Part shown: in pieces, positions 34,561-44,790 of the stretch
How the letters are laid out: each line of letters opens with the position of its first letter
How positions within the stretch are numbered: position 1 is the first letter of the stretch
Source of the DNA: Saccharopolyspora endophytica
GTDB lineage: Bacteria > Actinomycetota > Actinomycetes > Mycobacteriales > Pseudonocardiaceae
Direction: 5' to 3'
Assembly: GCF_018070075.1 (NCBI RefSeq)
Contig: NZ_JAGPXE010000016.1
Span: forward strand, 112,283 to 176,282
DNA: 64,000 bases
Made by a program: the position numbers and the translations under genes
Notes under the pieces: model-generated
Seen by the model: only the letters and a program-made list of their open reading frames with translations
What the model was told of the DNA's origin: nothing
Databases searched by the model: none

Positions 34561-35925
34561 ATGCGCGCCTTTCGTCGGCTGTGCGCCTGCGCGGCGGTCA
34601 CCATGGCGATCGCCGGGACGTCGATGCCCGCAGCTCTCGCGCAGAGCGCGTACCCCACGACGCCGACGCCGCAGCCGCAGAACCCGGGCCAGCCTCCCGG
34701 GCGCGTTCAGGAGGACATCCCGCGGCCGGTCATCGGCGAGGCGGGGACGATGCTCGGGATCGTGCGCCTGCTGCCCGCGACCGCACCCGGTGACGCGTTC
34801 TTCAACGACCCCGAGTTCGAGAGCAAGCTGCCCAAGCAGGCCGTGCTCGAAGCCGGCATGGGTCGCGCCGTGGCGCAGGTGAACTCCGAGGCCTACCTCG
34901 CCCACGAGCACTCCGTCGCCGAGGCCTCGCCGTTCGGCACCGGCATCATGGGCCACGTCCCGCAGGTCCCCGGCGGCCTCTCGCAGAACGCGCTGTCCGA
35001 CCACGAATCGCCCACCACCAGCGCCCTGGCGCCGCCGTCCTCCCCCGCCGACCAGCTGGTCAGGCTCAGCGGGCTGAACGGCACCGTGCACGCGCGGTGG
35101 AACCAGGAGACCGGGCCGTGCGGGGTGGCTCCGCTGTCCGACGCGCGCTACTCGATGGCCTCCGGTTCGGCGCTCAACCAGGTCCCCGGGCTGGGCGGTT
35201 CGGTGCTGGAGGTCCCGTCGATCGCCGAGGCGCGCTCCAGCGTGCGGCTCGCCGACGTCCCCGGGCAGACCGGCAAGGCCGTGACCTCGACGTCGGAGCT
35301 GCAGATCTCGCAGGTGAAGCTGTTCAGCGGTTCGCCGCAGGAGATCTCGGTCGACGTCGTCGGACGACCGGTGGTGGTCGCCACCGCGACCGGCGACCCC
35401 ACCACCACCCGCGTCGATTACACGGCCCCGGTGCTGCGCATCAGCCAGGGCGGCCGGGAGATCGCCGTGCTCGACGCGGCGAACCCGGCCGCGGACGTGC
35501 CGATCCCCGCCGTTCCCGGCCTGGACCAGCGGGTCCTGGACCTCGGGGTGCTGCGGCTGAGCCTCGGCGAGCTCAAGCAGGAGGCGATGGGCAACGAGAT
35601 CCGCGGCACCGCCCGGCTCTTCGACCTGAAGCTGCTCGACGGCACCAAGCTGGGGCTGCCCACCGCACTGGCCCAGATCTCCTTCGGCGAGCAGGTCGCG
35701 CGGGCCGCGGCTCCCGCGGGCGGCGTCCACTGCGATCCCCCGGTCGCCGGCGCCGCGGGCGGAGCCGAGGCCACACCGGCCGCCTACCACCAGGCGCGCA
35801 CCCCACCGCTCGCGCTGACCAGCGGCAGCTACTTCGCGGTCCCGATCTTCTGGACCGGCGCGGGACTGCTGCTCCTCGGCTCGATCATCGTCGCGGCACT
35901 ACCCCGCAGGAACGCGAAGCACTGA
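34561..35925 (+). CDS. Secreted, C-terminally membrane-anchored protein of unknown function
   Basis: Protein of 454 residues. Signal peptide MRAFRRLCACAAVTMAIAG..., cleavage near AALA|QSAYP, then a Pro/Gln-rich linker. A large beta-rich extracytoplasmic region (about 60-425) holds one pair of Cys (GPCGV and VHCDP). A C-terminal helix SYFAVPIFWTGAGLLLLGS (split form) precedes the tail PRRNAKH, giving a type I membrane topology. No LPxTG motif. ATG at 34561 after GGAGG. It resembles other actinomycete secreted proteins without assigned function. Its stop abuts the holB stop with no spacer. Confidence 0.82.
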   Translation: MRAFRRLCACAAVTMAIAGTSMPAALAQSAYPTTPTPQPQNPGQPPGRVQEDIPRPVIGEAGTMLGIVRLLPATAPGDAFFNDPEFESKLPKQAVLEAGMGRAVAQVNSEAYLAHEHSVAEASPFGTGIMGHVPQVPGGLSQNALSDHESPTTSALAPPSSPADQLVRLSGLNGTVHARWNQETGPCGVAPLSDARYSMASGSALNQVPGLGGSVLEVPSIAEARSSVRLADVPGQTGKAVTSTSELQISQVKLFSGSPQEISVDVVGRPVVVATATGDPTTTRVDYTAPVLRISQGGREIAVLDAANPAADVPIPAVPGLDQRVLDLGVLRLSLGELKQEAMGNEIRGTARLFDLKLLDGTKLGLPTALAQISFGEQVARAAAPAGGVHCDPPVAGAAGGAEATPAAYHQARTPPLALTSGSYFAVPIFWTGAGLLLLGSIIVAALPRRNAKH

Positions 35926-37149
35926 TCACCCGGTGAACAGCGTGGCGAGCATGGCCTCGACCGCGATCAGCGGTTTGACGTTCTGGGTCAGGGCCGTGCG
36001 GCATTCCAGGACCGCCTCCAGGCGGCGCAAGGTGGACTCCGACGTCCACTCCGCCGCGGCCTTCGCCGAAGCGCGGGCGAAATCCGGGTGGTTGAGGACG
36101 GCCTGCGAACCGGTGCGGGTCACCAGGACGTCCCGGTAGAAACCGGCCAGGTCCACCAGGGCCAGGTCCAGGGCGTCCCGCTGGGAGCGGGTGGCGCGGG
36201 ACTTCTGGCGCTTCTCCAGCTCCTTCAACGCCGCGTTGGCGCCCCGGGTCGCCGACGCCGTGCCCTTGCCGGTCCCGCCCGCGCCCATCGCGGTCTTGAG
36301 CTCCTCGCGCTCGGACTCGTTGCGGTCCTCGTTGGCCGTGACCGCCTCGGTCTCGGCCAGCTTGACCAGACCGGACGCCGCGGTGAACACGTCGGCGAAG
36401 CGCTGCAGGCCGAGCGGGACGCGCAGGACGGACTCACGGCGCTCGCGGGCCAGCTCGTCGGTGGCCAGCCGGCGGGCGCGGCCGATGTGCCCGCCGCAGA
36501 CCTCCGCGGCCCACTCCGCCAGCTGCGGCTCGATGTCGTCGCGCTCGCGCAGCACCTCGGCGATCGCACCGGACAGCGGCGTGCGCAACTGCAGGACGCG
36601 ACACCGCGAGCGGATCGTCACCGAGACCTCCTCGGGGTGGTCCGACGGGGCGCACAGCAGGAACACCGTGCGCGGCGGCGGTTCCTCGACCGCCTTGAGC
36701 AGCGCGTTCGCCGCGCCCTCGGTGAGCCGGTCGGAGTCCTCGATGAGCACCACGCGCCACTGCCCGGTGCTCGGCCGCCGCGCGGCGGCCTGCACCAGGG
36801 CGCGCATCTCCGCCACCGAGATCGACAGGCCCTCCGGCACCACCAGCTTCACGTCCGCGTGGGTGCCGTGCAGGACCGTCCGGCAGGCGGTGCACTTCCC
36901 GCAGCCGGCAGTCGCGGGATCCTCGCACTCCAGGGCTGCGGCGAAGGCACGAGCCGCGATCGAACGACCGGACCCCGGCGGGCCGGTGAACAACCACGCG
37001 TGCGTCATCGCACCCGGCGGGACCTGCTCACCCCGGACCTGCCGACGCGCCGCGTCGGCCGCCGCGTGCAGGGTGCCGACGGCGTCGGGCTGGCCGACGA
37101 CCTCCGCCCACACCCCGGTCGCGGGTACCTCCGGAGCGCCGGTGCGCAT
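35926..37149 (-). CDS. holB: DNA polymerase III subunit delta-prime
   Basis: Clamp-loader subunit, 407 residues. N-terminal AAA+ fold with WLFTGPPGSGRS, where Arg replaces the Walker A Lys as expected for a non-hydrolysing delta-prime. The zinc module has four Cys (LECEDPATAGCGKCTACRT, split). ARRPSTGQWRVVLIEDSDRLTEGAANALLKAVEEPPP (in parts) and IRSRCR are diagnostic. The C-terminal region is longer and charged. It follows topA on the same strand by 64 bp. The convergent secreted-protein gene ends exactly where this gene ends. Confidence 0.95.
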   Translation of the reverse strand: MRTGAPEVPATGVWAEVVGQPDAVGTLHAAADAARRQVRGEQVPPGAMTHAWLFTGPPGSGRSIAARAFAAALECEDPATAGCGKCTACRTVLHGTHADVKLVVPEGLSISVAEMRALVQAAARRPSTGQWRVVLIEDSDRLTEGAANALLKAVEEPPPRTVFLLCAPSDHPEEVSVTIRSRCRVLQLRTPLSGAIAEVLRERDDIEPQLAEWAAEVCGGHIGRARRLATDELARERRESVLRVPLGLQRFADVFTAASGLVKLAETEAVTANEDRNESEREELKTAMGAGGTGKGTASATRGANAALKELEKRQKSRATRSQRDALDLALVDLAGFYRDVLVTRTGSQAVLNHPDFARASAKAAAEWTSESTLRRLEAVLECRTALTQNVKPLIAVEAMLATLFTG

Positions 37150-37213
37150 CGCGTCAACTCCCTCGTGCCGAGCTATCGGGTCACGACTCTACGATGCCGC
37201 ACCGACGCAGCGG

Positions 37214-40093
<2,880 letters not shown>

Positions 40094-40211
40094 CGCTTAC
40101 CTGCTCTCTTCTTCCGGAAGCATCCCTTGCACCCGGCGCCCATCCGTTCGTGTCCCTGGAGTGTGCGCGCCGCACGGTTGGCCGTGCCGCACCGGGAAGG
40201 CACAGGGTTGC

Positions 40212-40238
40212 ATATAACACGTCGATATTCGTCGACGT
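40212..40238 (-). promoter_or_regulatory. AT-rich promoter element and palindrome upstream of topA
   Basis: On the minus strand a -10-like TTATAT (40217-40212) is preceded by the perfect inverted repeat ACGTCGA-6 nt-TCGACGT (40219-40238). It sits where a repressor or supercoiling-sensitive spacer would act. The untranslated leader to topA would be about 115 nt. Confidence 0.45.
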
Positions 40239-40309
40239 CTTGTTGTACGAACGTATCGGGTTACCCAGGTGTTCCGTTTCGTGACCTGGCGTGATGTGCG
40301 TCAACCCGC

Positions 40310-40894
40310 TCAGGAGACGAGCGGAATCATTCCCTCGATCGCACCATCGGGCAGCGGTCCCACCAGCTCGGCGAGCCTGGCCAGACGCCTGCGACCGGTC
40401 ACCCGCAGGGCCGGTCCGCCCGCCCTGACGCCGACCGTCTTGGTCGGCAGCCCGCAGCCGCGGAGCGCTTCCGCGAGCGGCTCGTGCGTGTCGGGAGCGT
40501 GCGGGTCGAGCCCGAGGCGGTAACCGTTGTGGTCCGCCGCGCCCGCAGCGAGCGCCCAGATCCGCAGCGCCCATCCGTCCGGCACGAATCCCGACGGTAC
40601 AGACTTCACGGCGCCGCGCAGCCAGTGCGCGGCCAAGCCGGTGAGGTCGGAGCGGAACGCGGTGCGGACCAGCGGCCGTCCTTCGTCGGAGCGGCCGAGC
40701 TCGGCCTGCACTCCCCGCTCGGAGCAGGCGGCGAGCAGGCAGCGGGCGCGCCACTCGGCGTCGACGACCACCGACAGCCGCGCCGCGGTCCCGCGGCCGA
40801 ACCCCACGGCCTGACCGGGTCCGCACAGCATGCCCGCGAGGTCGGCGACGTCCGCCCGCCGAGCCTCTGCCGAGTAGAAGGACAGCTGGTCCAC
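40310..40894 (-). CDS. Conserved actinobacterial hypothetical protein
   Basis: Not firmly recognised. From GTG at 40894 the product has 194 residues (MVDQLSFYSAEARRADVADLAG). It shows an alpha/beta pattern with two similar halves (RCLLAACSERGVQAELG and LAEALRGCGLPTKTVGVRAGG) that vaguely recalls LAGLIDADG/WhiA-like folds. No signal peptide or membrane segment. A possible -10 TAGCAT ends 7 bp before the GTG, so the mRNA may be leaderless. Encoded directly upstream of topA on the same strand. Confidence 0.6.
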   Translation of the reverse strand: MDQLSFYSAEARRADVADLAGMLCGPGQAVGFGRGTAARLSVVVDAEWRARCLLAACSERGVQAELGRSDEGRPLVRTAFRSDLTGLAAHWLRGAVKSVPSGFVPDGWALRIWALAAGAADHNGYRLGLDPHAPDTHEPLAEALRGCGLPTKTVGVRAGGPALRVTGRRRLARLAELVGPLPDGAIEGMIPLVS

Positions 40895-40970
40895 GATCGG
40901 GATGCTAGAACAGCAGTTCGAGATTATCCACCAACGTAACCCGATCGATTGAGTCCCGACGCCTGGTGGA

Positions 40971-41042
40971 CACGATTTCAACGGAAATCGCGGTGCGGAA
41001 TTCCACTGAGATCCGGTTCCTGATTTCCCTTGAAATCGTGAC
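40971..41042. repeat. Three-unit copy of the 24-bp repeat
   Basis: Three 24-bp units with loop starts at 40980, 41004 and 41028. The first unit is a perfect hairpin (CGATTTC-AACG-GAAATCG... with 7-bp arms). Same unit as the array at 2.8-3.0 kb; again in a gap between two minus-strand genes. Confidence 0.85.
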
Positions 41043-41062
41043 GTCCACGCAGGCGAGGGGCG

Positions 41063-41698
41063 TTACTGGGGTTGGCCGGGCTGGGCGGGGGCGGGTTGGC
41101 CCGGGGCCGGCTGGGCCGGGGCCGGGTTGAAGAACGGTTGGCAGCCCGGGGCCTGCTTCGCCGCGGCGGCGAGCTGCTGGTTCTTCTCCAGGGCGCCGAA
41201 CTTGCTGTTGAGGTCCACCTGCGAGCTCTTCTGGAGCTCCGCCTGCAGGGCGGTCATGCCCTCGGTGAACTTCTGCTTGTCGTTCGGGTCGACCTGGTCG
41301 GCCTTGGCGCGGGCGCCGACCAGGACGTCGCGGATCTGGACGAAGCCGTCGCGGATGCCCTGGTTGACCTGGTCGCCGCCCTCGATCGGGGACGGCGGCA
41401 GCTCCTGCAGCCCGCGCACCGTGCCATCAGCGGTCTTGCTCGCGGTGTCGAGCCGGGCGACCACCGAGTTCTTCATCGCCTGGGTGTTGCTCTTGTCCAC
41501 CGCGGGCAGGCTCTTCTGAGACGCGGAGAAGTCGTTGACCAGCCCGCACAACCGGCCTGCCCACTCGACGCCTTCCGGGCCTGCCGCCTTCGGCGGAGCC
41601 GGGGCGGGCTCGGGGGTCGGTACTGGTGCCGCACCGCAGGCGCTCAGGGCCAGCGGGATGGCCGCGAGCGCCGCGAGGGACGTCGCACGGAACCTCAT
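41063..41698 (-). CDS. Lipoprotein of unknown function
   Basis: Protein of 211 residues with a lipoprotein signal (MRFRATSLAALAAIPLALSAC), the lipobox LSAC with lipidated Cys near residue 21. Then a Pro/Ala linker, a helical domain of about 150 residues (AGRLCGLVNDFSASQ ... FGALEKNQQLAAAAKQAPGCQPFF) and a Pro/Gln/Ala-rich end. ATG at 41698 follows GAGGAG. Similar small helical lipoproteins are common in Pseudonocardiales; no function known. Confidence 0.85.
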   Translation of the reverse strand: MRFRATSLAALAAIPLALSACGAAPVPTPEPAPAPPKAAGPEGVEWAGRLCGLVNDFSASQKSLPAVDKSNTQAMKNSVVARLDTASKTADGTVRGLQELPPSPIEGGDQVNQGIRDGFVQIRDVLVGARAKADQVDPNDKQKFTEGMTALQAELQKSSQVDLNSKFGALEKNQQLAAAAKQAPGCQPFFNPAPAQPAPGQPAPAQPGQPQ

Positions 41699-41813
41699 TG
41701 CGAACTCCTCACATGGATCGGAGTAGCTCTCGCTGTGCGCTCGGACTCTCTCGTACCGCCACACCTCCCGGTGAACCCGGGGTCACCCGTTGCAGCGCTC
41801 GGCCTGCTCACAG

Positions 41814-41848
41814 CGATGGGCGCCACCCGAACCGGGTGACGCCCATCG
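41814..41848 (-). terminator. Hairpin, probable terminator downstream of hppA
   Basis: 16-bp stem with one mismatch (CGATGGGCG(T/C)CACCCG and complement), 3-nt loop. It lies 200 bp past the hppA stop and 115 bp before the lipoprotein start. Confidence 0.65.
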
Positions 41849-42050
41849 TTGAGACCGATCTAGGCCGTGTTGGGGAATGCGGCGGTAGCCGCTGTTTCAG
41901 GTGCGGGACTCAGCTCGCACCGCCGCGGGTTCTGAGGTGGTTCTCCTGTGAGGACGTGTCGACGTGGTGCATTGGCATGCATGAGTCGGCGCGCCCGGAG
42001 CAGGAGGGCCGCCTCAGAGCCCGCTACCCGCACCGCCAAGCAAACAGCTC
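41849..42050. other. Non-coding stretch, possible dispersed intergenic repeat
   Basis: About 200 bp with no credible gene. It contains an internal inverted repeat (GGTGCG / CGCACC near 41899-41920), the palindromic TGCATTGGCATGCA region and a purine-rich TGTGAGGACG. It has the look of a dispersed actinomycete intergenic element, but I cannot confirm other copies from this window. Confidence 0.3.
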
Positions 42051-44426
42051 CTAGGCGGGAGCGCCGTTGATCGTCTTGTCGTCCGCGGGCTCGTCCGCGA
42101 TCGCGGTCGAGCGCCGCTTGGAGATCACCACGGCGACCACGATCACCGCGAGCGCGACGAGCGCGATGCCGACGGAGACCACCGGGTTGGCCGACTCGCC
42201 GACGGTGAAGTAGACGATGGCGGGCGCGATCAGCACCGACACCAGGTTCATCACCTTCAGCAGCGGGTTGATCGCCGGCCCGGCGGTGTCCTTGAACGGG
42301 TCACCGACGGTGTCACCGATGACCGTGGCCGCGTGCGCCTCGGACCCCTTGCCGCCGTGGTAGCCGTCCTCCACCAGCTTCTTGGAGTTGTCCCAGGCGC
42401 CACCCGAGTTGGCCAGGAAGATGGCCATCAGGGTGCCGGTGGCGATGGCACCGGCCAGGTACCCGGCCAGCGGACCGACGCCCAGGCCGAACCCGACCGC
42501 GATCGGAGCCAGCACCGCCAGCAGACCCGGCGTGGCCAGCTCCCGCAGCGAGTCGCGGGTGCAGATGTCGACCACCCGGCCGTACTCCGGCCGCTCCGAG
42601 CCGTCCATGATCCCCGGCTTGTCCTTGAACTGGCGCCGCACCTCGTAGACCACGGCACCGGCCGCGCGGGACACGGCGTTGATCGCCAGACCGGAGAACA
42701 GGAACACCACGGCGGCACCGATGATCACGCCCACCAGGACGTTCGGCGCGTAGACGAAGTACTCCGCGGGAGGCAGCGCGCCCGCCACGTCGGCCAACGC
42801 GAGGCCGATGGCGTCGGTGTAGGAACCGAACAGCGCCGTCGCCGCCAGGACCGCCGTGGCGATCGCGATGCCCTTGGTGATCGCCTTGGTGGTGTTGCCG
42901 ACCGCGTCGAGCTCGGTGAGGATCTTCGCGCCCTCGCCCTCGACGTCACCGGACATCTCGGCGATCCCCTGCGCGTTGTCGCTGACCGGACCGAAGGTGT
43001 CCATCGCGACGATGACGCCGACGGTGGTCAGCAGACCGCACCCGGCCAGCGCGATCGCGAACAGCGCCACCGGCAGCGAACCGGACAGCAGGAACGCGCC
43101 GAACACGGCCGCCGCGATGACCGCGCCGGTGTAGACGGCCGACTCGAAGCCGACCGACAGCCCGGTCAGGATCACCGTGGCCGCACCGGTCAGCGAGGAC
43201 TTGCCGACGTCCTGCACCGGACGGTGCTCGGTGGCGGTGAAGTAGCCGGTCAGCTTCAGGATGATCACCGCGAGCAGGATGCCGATGATCACGGCCAGCA
43301 GTGCGATCAGCGCCGGGCTGCCCGGCGTCGCGCGCACTTCCTCCGACACGCCGGAGAGCTCGGCGAAGGTGCTCGGCAGGTACAGCATCGCGGCGATCGC
43401 GCACAGCACAGCCGAGATCCCGGCGGAGATGTAGAACGAGCGGTTGATCGCGGTCAGCGCGCTCTCACCCGTGCGGGCCTTGGTGATGTAGACGCCGATG
43501 ACCGCGGTGAGCACACCGATGGCCGGCACGATCAGCGGGAACAGCAGCCCGTGCCCGCCGAAGGCGGCGGTGCCCAGGATCAGCGAGGCCACCAGCGTCA
43601 CCGCGTAGGACTCGAACAGGTCCGCCGCCATGCCCGCGCAGTCACCCACGTTGTCGCCGACGTTGTCGGCGATGGTGGCGGCGTTGCGCGGGTCGTCCTC
43701 GGGGATGTTGTTCTCGACCTTGCCGACCAGGTCGGCACCCACGTCGGCGGCCTTGGTGAAGATGCCGCCGCCGACTCGCATGAACATCGCCAGCAGCGCG
43801 GCACCGAAGCCGAAGCCCTCCAGCACGCGCGGAGCACCGCCCGCGTAGACCAGCACCACGAGTGCGGCGCCGAACAGGCCGAGGCCGACGGTCATCATGC
43901 CGACCACGCCACCGGTGCGGAACGCCACGCGCATCGCCTTCTCGCGGCCCTCACCGGGCTCGCGGGCCGCGGCGGCCACGCGCACGTTCGCGCGGGTGGA
44001 CAGCCACATGCCGAGGTAACCGATGGCGGCTGAGAACGCGGCGCCGAACAGGAAGAACACGGATCGGCCGATGCGCTCGCCGAGGGTCTCGGCGGGCAGC
44101 GCGAACAGCACCAGGAACACCACGACCGCGAAGATCGCCAAGGTGCGGAACTGCCGGTTCAGGTACGCCGACGCGCCTTCCTGCACGGCCTTGGCGATGT
44201 CCTGCATCTTCGCGGTGCCCTGGCCTGCGGCGAGGACCTCCTTGATCAGGACGTAGCCGAAGGCCAGAGCGGCCAGGGCGATGACCATCACGACACCGAC
44301 GACTGCGTAGTCGATGCCTGCGAGCTCGATTCCGGTGGCTTGCTGGGCGAGGTCCATCCGGGTTTGCGAGCTCGGTGGTGCAGCGCCCTGGGCCCAGCCG
44401 TGCTGGACCGGGGTGAGCAGGGACAT
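42051..44426 (-). CDS. hppA: Membrane-bound proton-pumping pyrophosphatase, K+-independent type
   Basis: Hydrolyses PPi to pump protons across the membrane. It has 791 residues and about 16 helices. Substrate and metal motifs are ADVGADLVGKVE, DDPRNAATIADNVGDNVGDCAGM (in parts), and C-terminal GDTVGDPFKDTAGPAINPL. The motif GNTTKAITKG carries Lys where K+-dependent enzymes have Ala, which marks the K+-insensitive class. ATG at 44426 follows AGGAGGACGG. With cytosolic ppa in the same window, the cell has two PPi outlets. Regulation not evident; the 360-bp divergent gap 44427-44790 shows no clear operator. Confidence 0.96.
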   Translation of the reverse strand: MSLLTPVQHGWAQGAAPPSSQTRMDLAQQATGIELAGIDYAVVGVVMVIALAALAFGYVLIKEVLAAGQGTAKMQDIAKAVQEGASAYLNRQFRTLAIFAVVVFLVLFALPAETLGERIGRSVFFLFGAAFSAAIGYLGMWLSTRANVRVAAAAREPGEGREKAMRVAFRTGGVVGMMTVGLGLFGAALVVLVYAGGAPRVLEGFGFGAALLAMFMRVGGGIFTKAADVGADLVGKVENNIPEDDPRNAATIADNVGDNVGDCAGMAADLFESYAVTLVASLILGTAAFGGHGLLFPLIVPAIGVLTAVIGVYITKARTGESALTAINRSFYISAGISAVLCAIAAMLYLPSTFAELSGVSEEVRATPGSPALIALLAVIIGILLAVIILKLTGYFTATEHRPVQDVGKSSLTGAATVILTGLSVGFESAVYTGAVIAAAVFGAFLLSGSLPVALFAIALAGCGLLTTVGVIVAMDTFGPVSDNAQGIAEMSGDVEGEGAKILTELDAVGNTTKAITKGIAIATAVLAATALFGSYTDAIGLALADVAGALPPAEYFVYAPNVLVGVIIGAAVVFLFSGLAINAVSRAAGAVVYEVRRQFKDKPGIMDGSERPEYGRVVDICTRDSLRELATPGLLAVLAPIAVGFGLGVGPLAGYLAGAIATGTLMAIFLANSGGAWDNSKKLVEDGYHGGKGSEAHAATVIGDTVGDPFKDTAGPAINPLLKVMNLVSVLIAPAIVYFTVGESANPVVSVGIALVALAVIVVAVVISKRRSTAIADEPADDKTINGAPA

Positions 44427-44790
44427 CCGTCCTCCTGGGTTGTGCTCGGTTCTCACACCGGCGGCCCCGCACGCTCTTACCGGGCCCCGATGCGCGGTAG
44501 GCGGCCCCGCCCGGTACGGCCTGTGATCGTGCGCTGGCCGTCCGTGGCGACGTCGTGGATCGGGAGTCTATTCAGACCCCAAGTGGCTTACCTCACGGTG
44601 TGATGCGCAACTCGTCTCGACGTGCAGATCCGTTACCGAATAATCGATTCAGAGCGGTACTTGATCCCCTGTTCGGACATATTTCGATTTGGACCGATCG
44701 GGTGACATGAGGTATGGCGTGTCGCGACGGGATCCGCGAGGACCCGTCCGCCTTCCGGAACACGCTCCGAAGTTGCCCCGAAGGTGGGAC

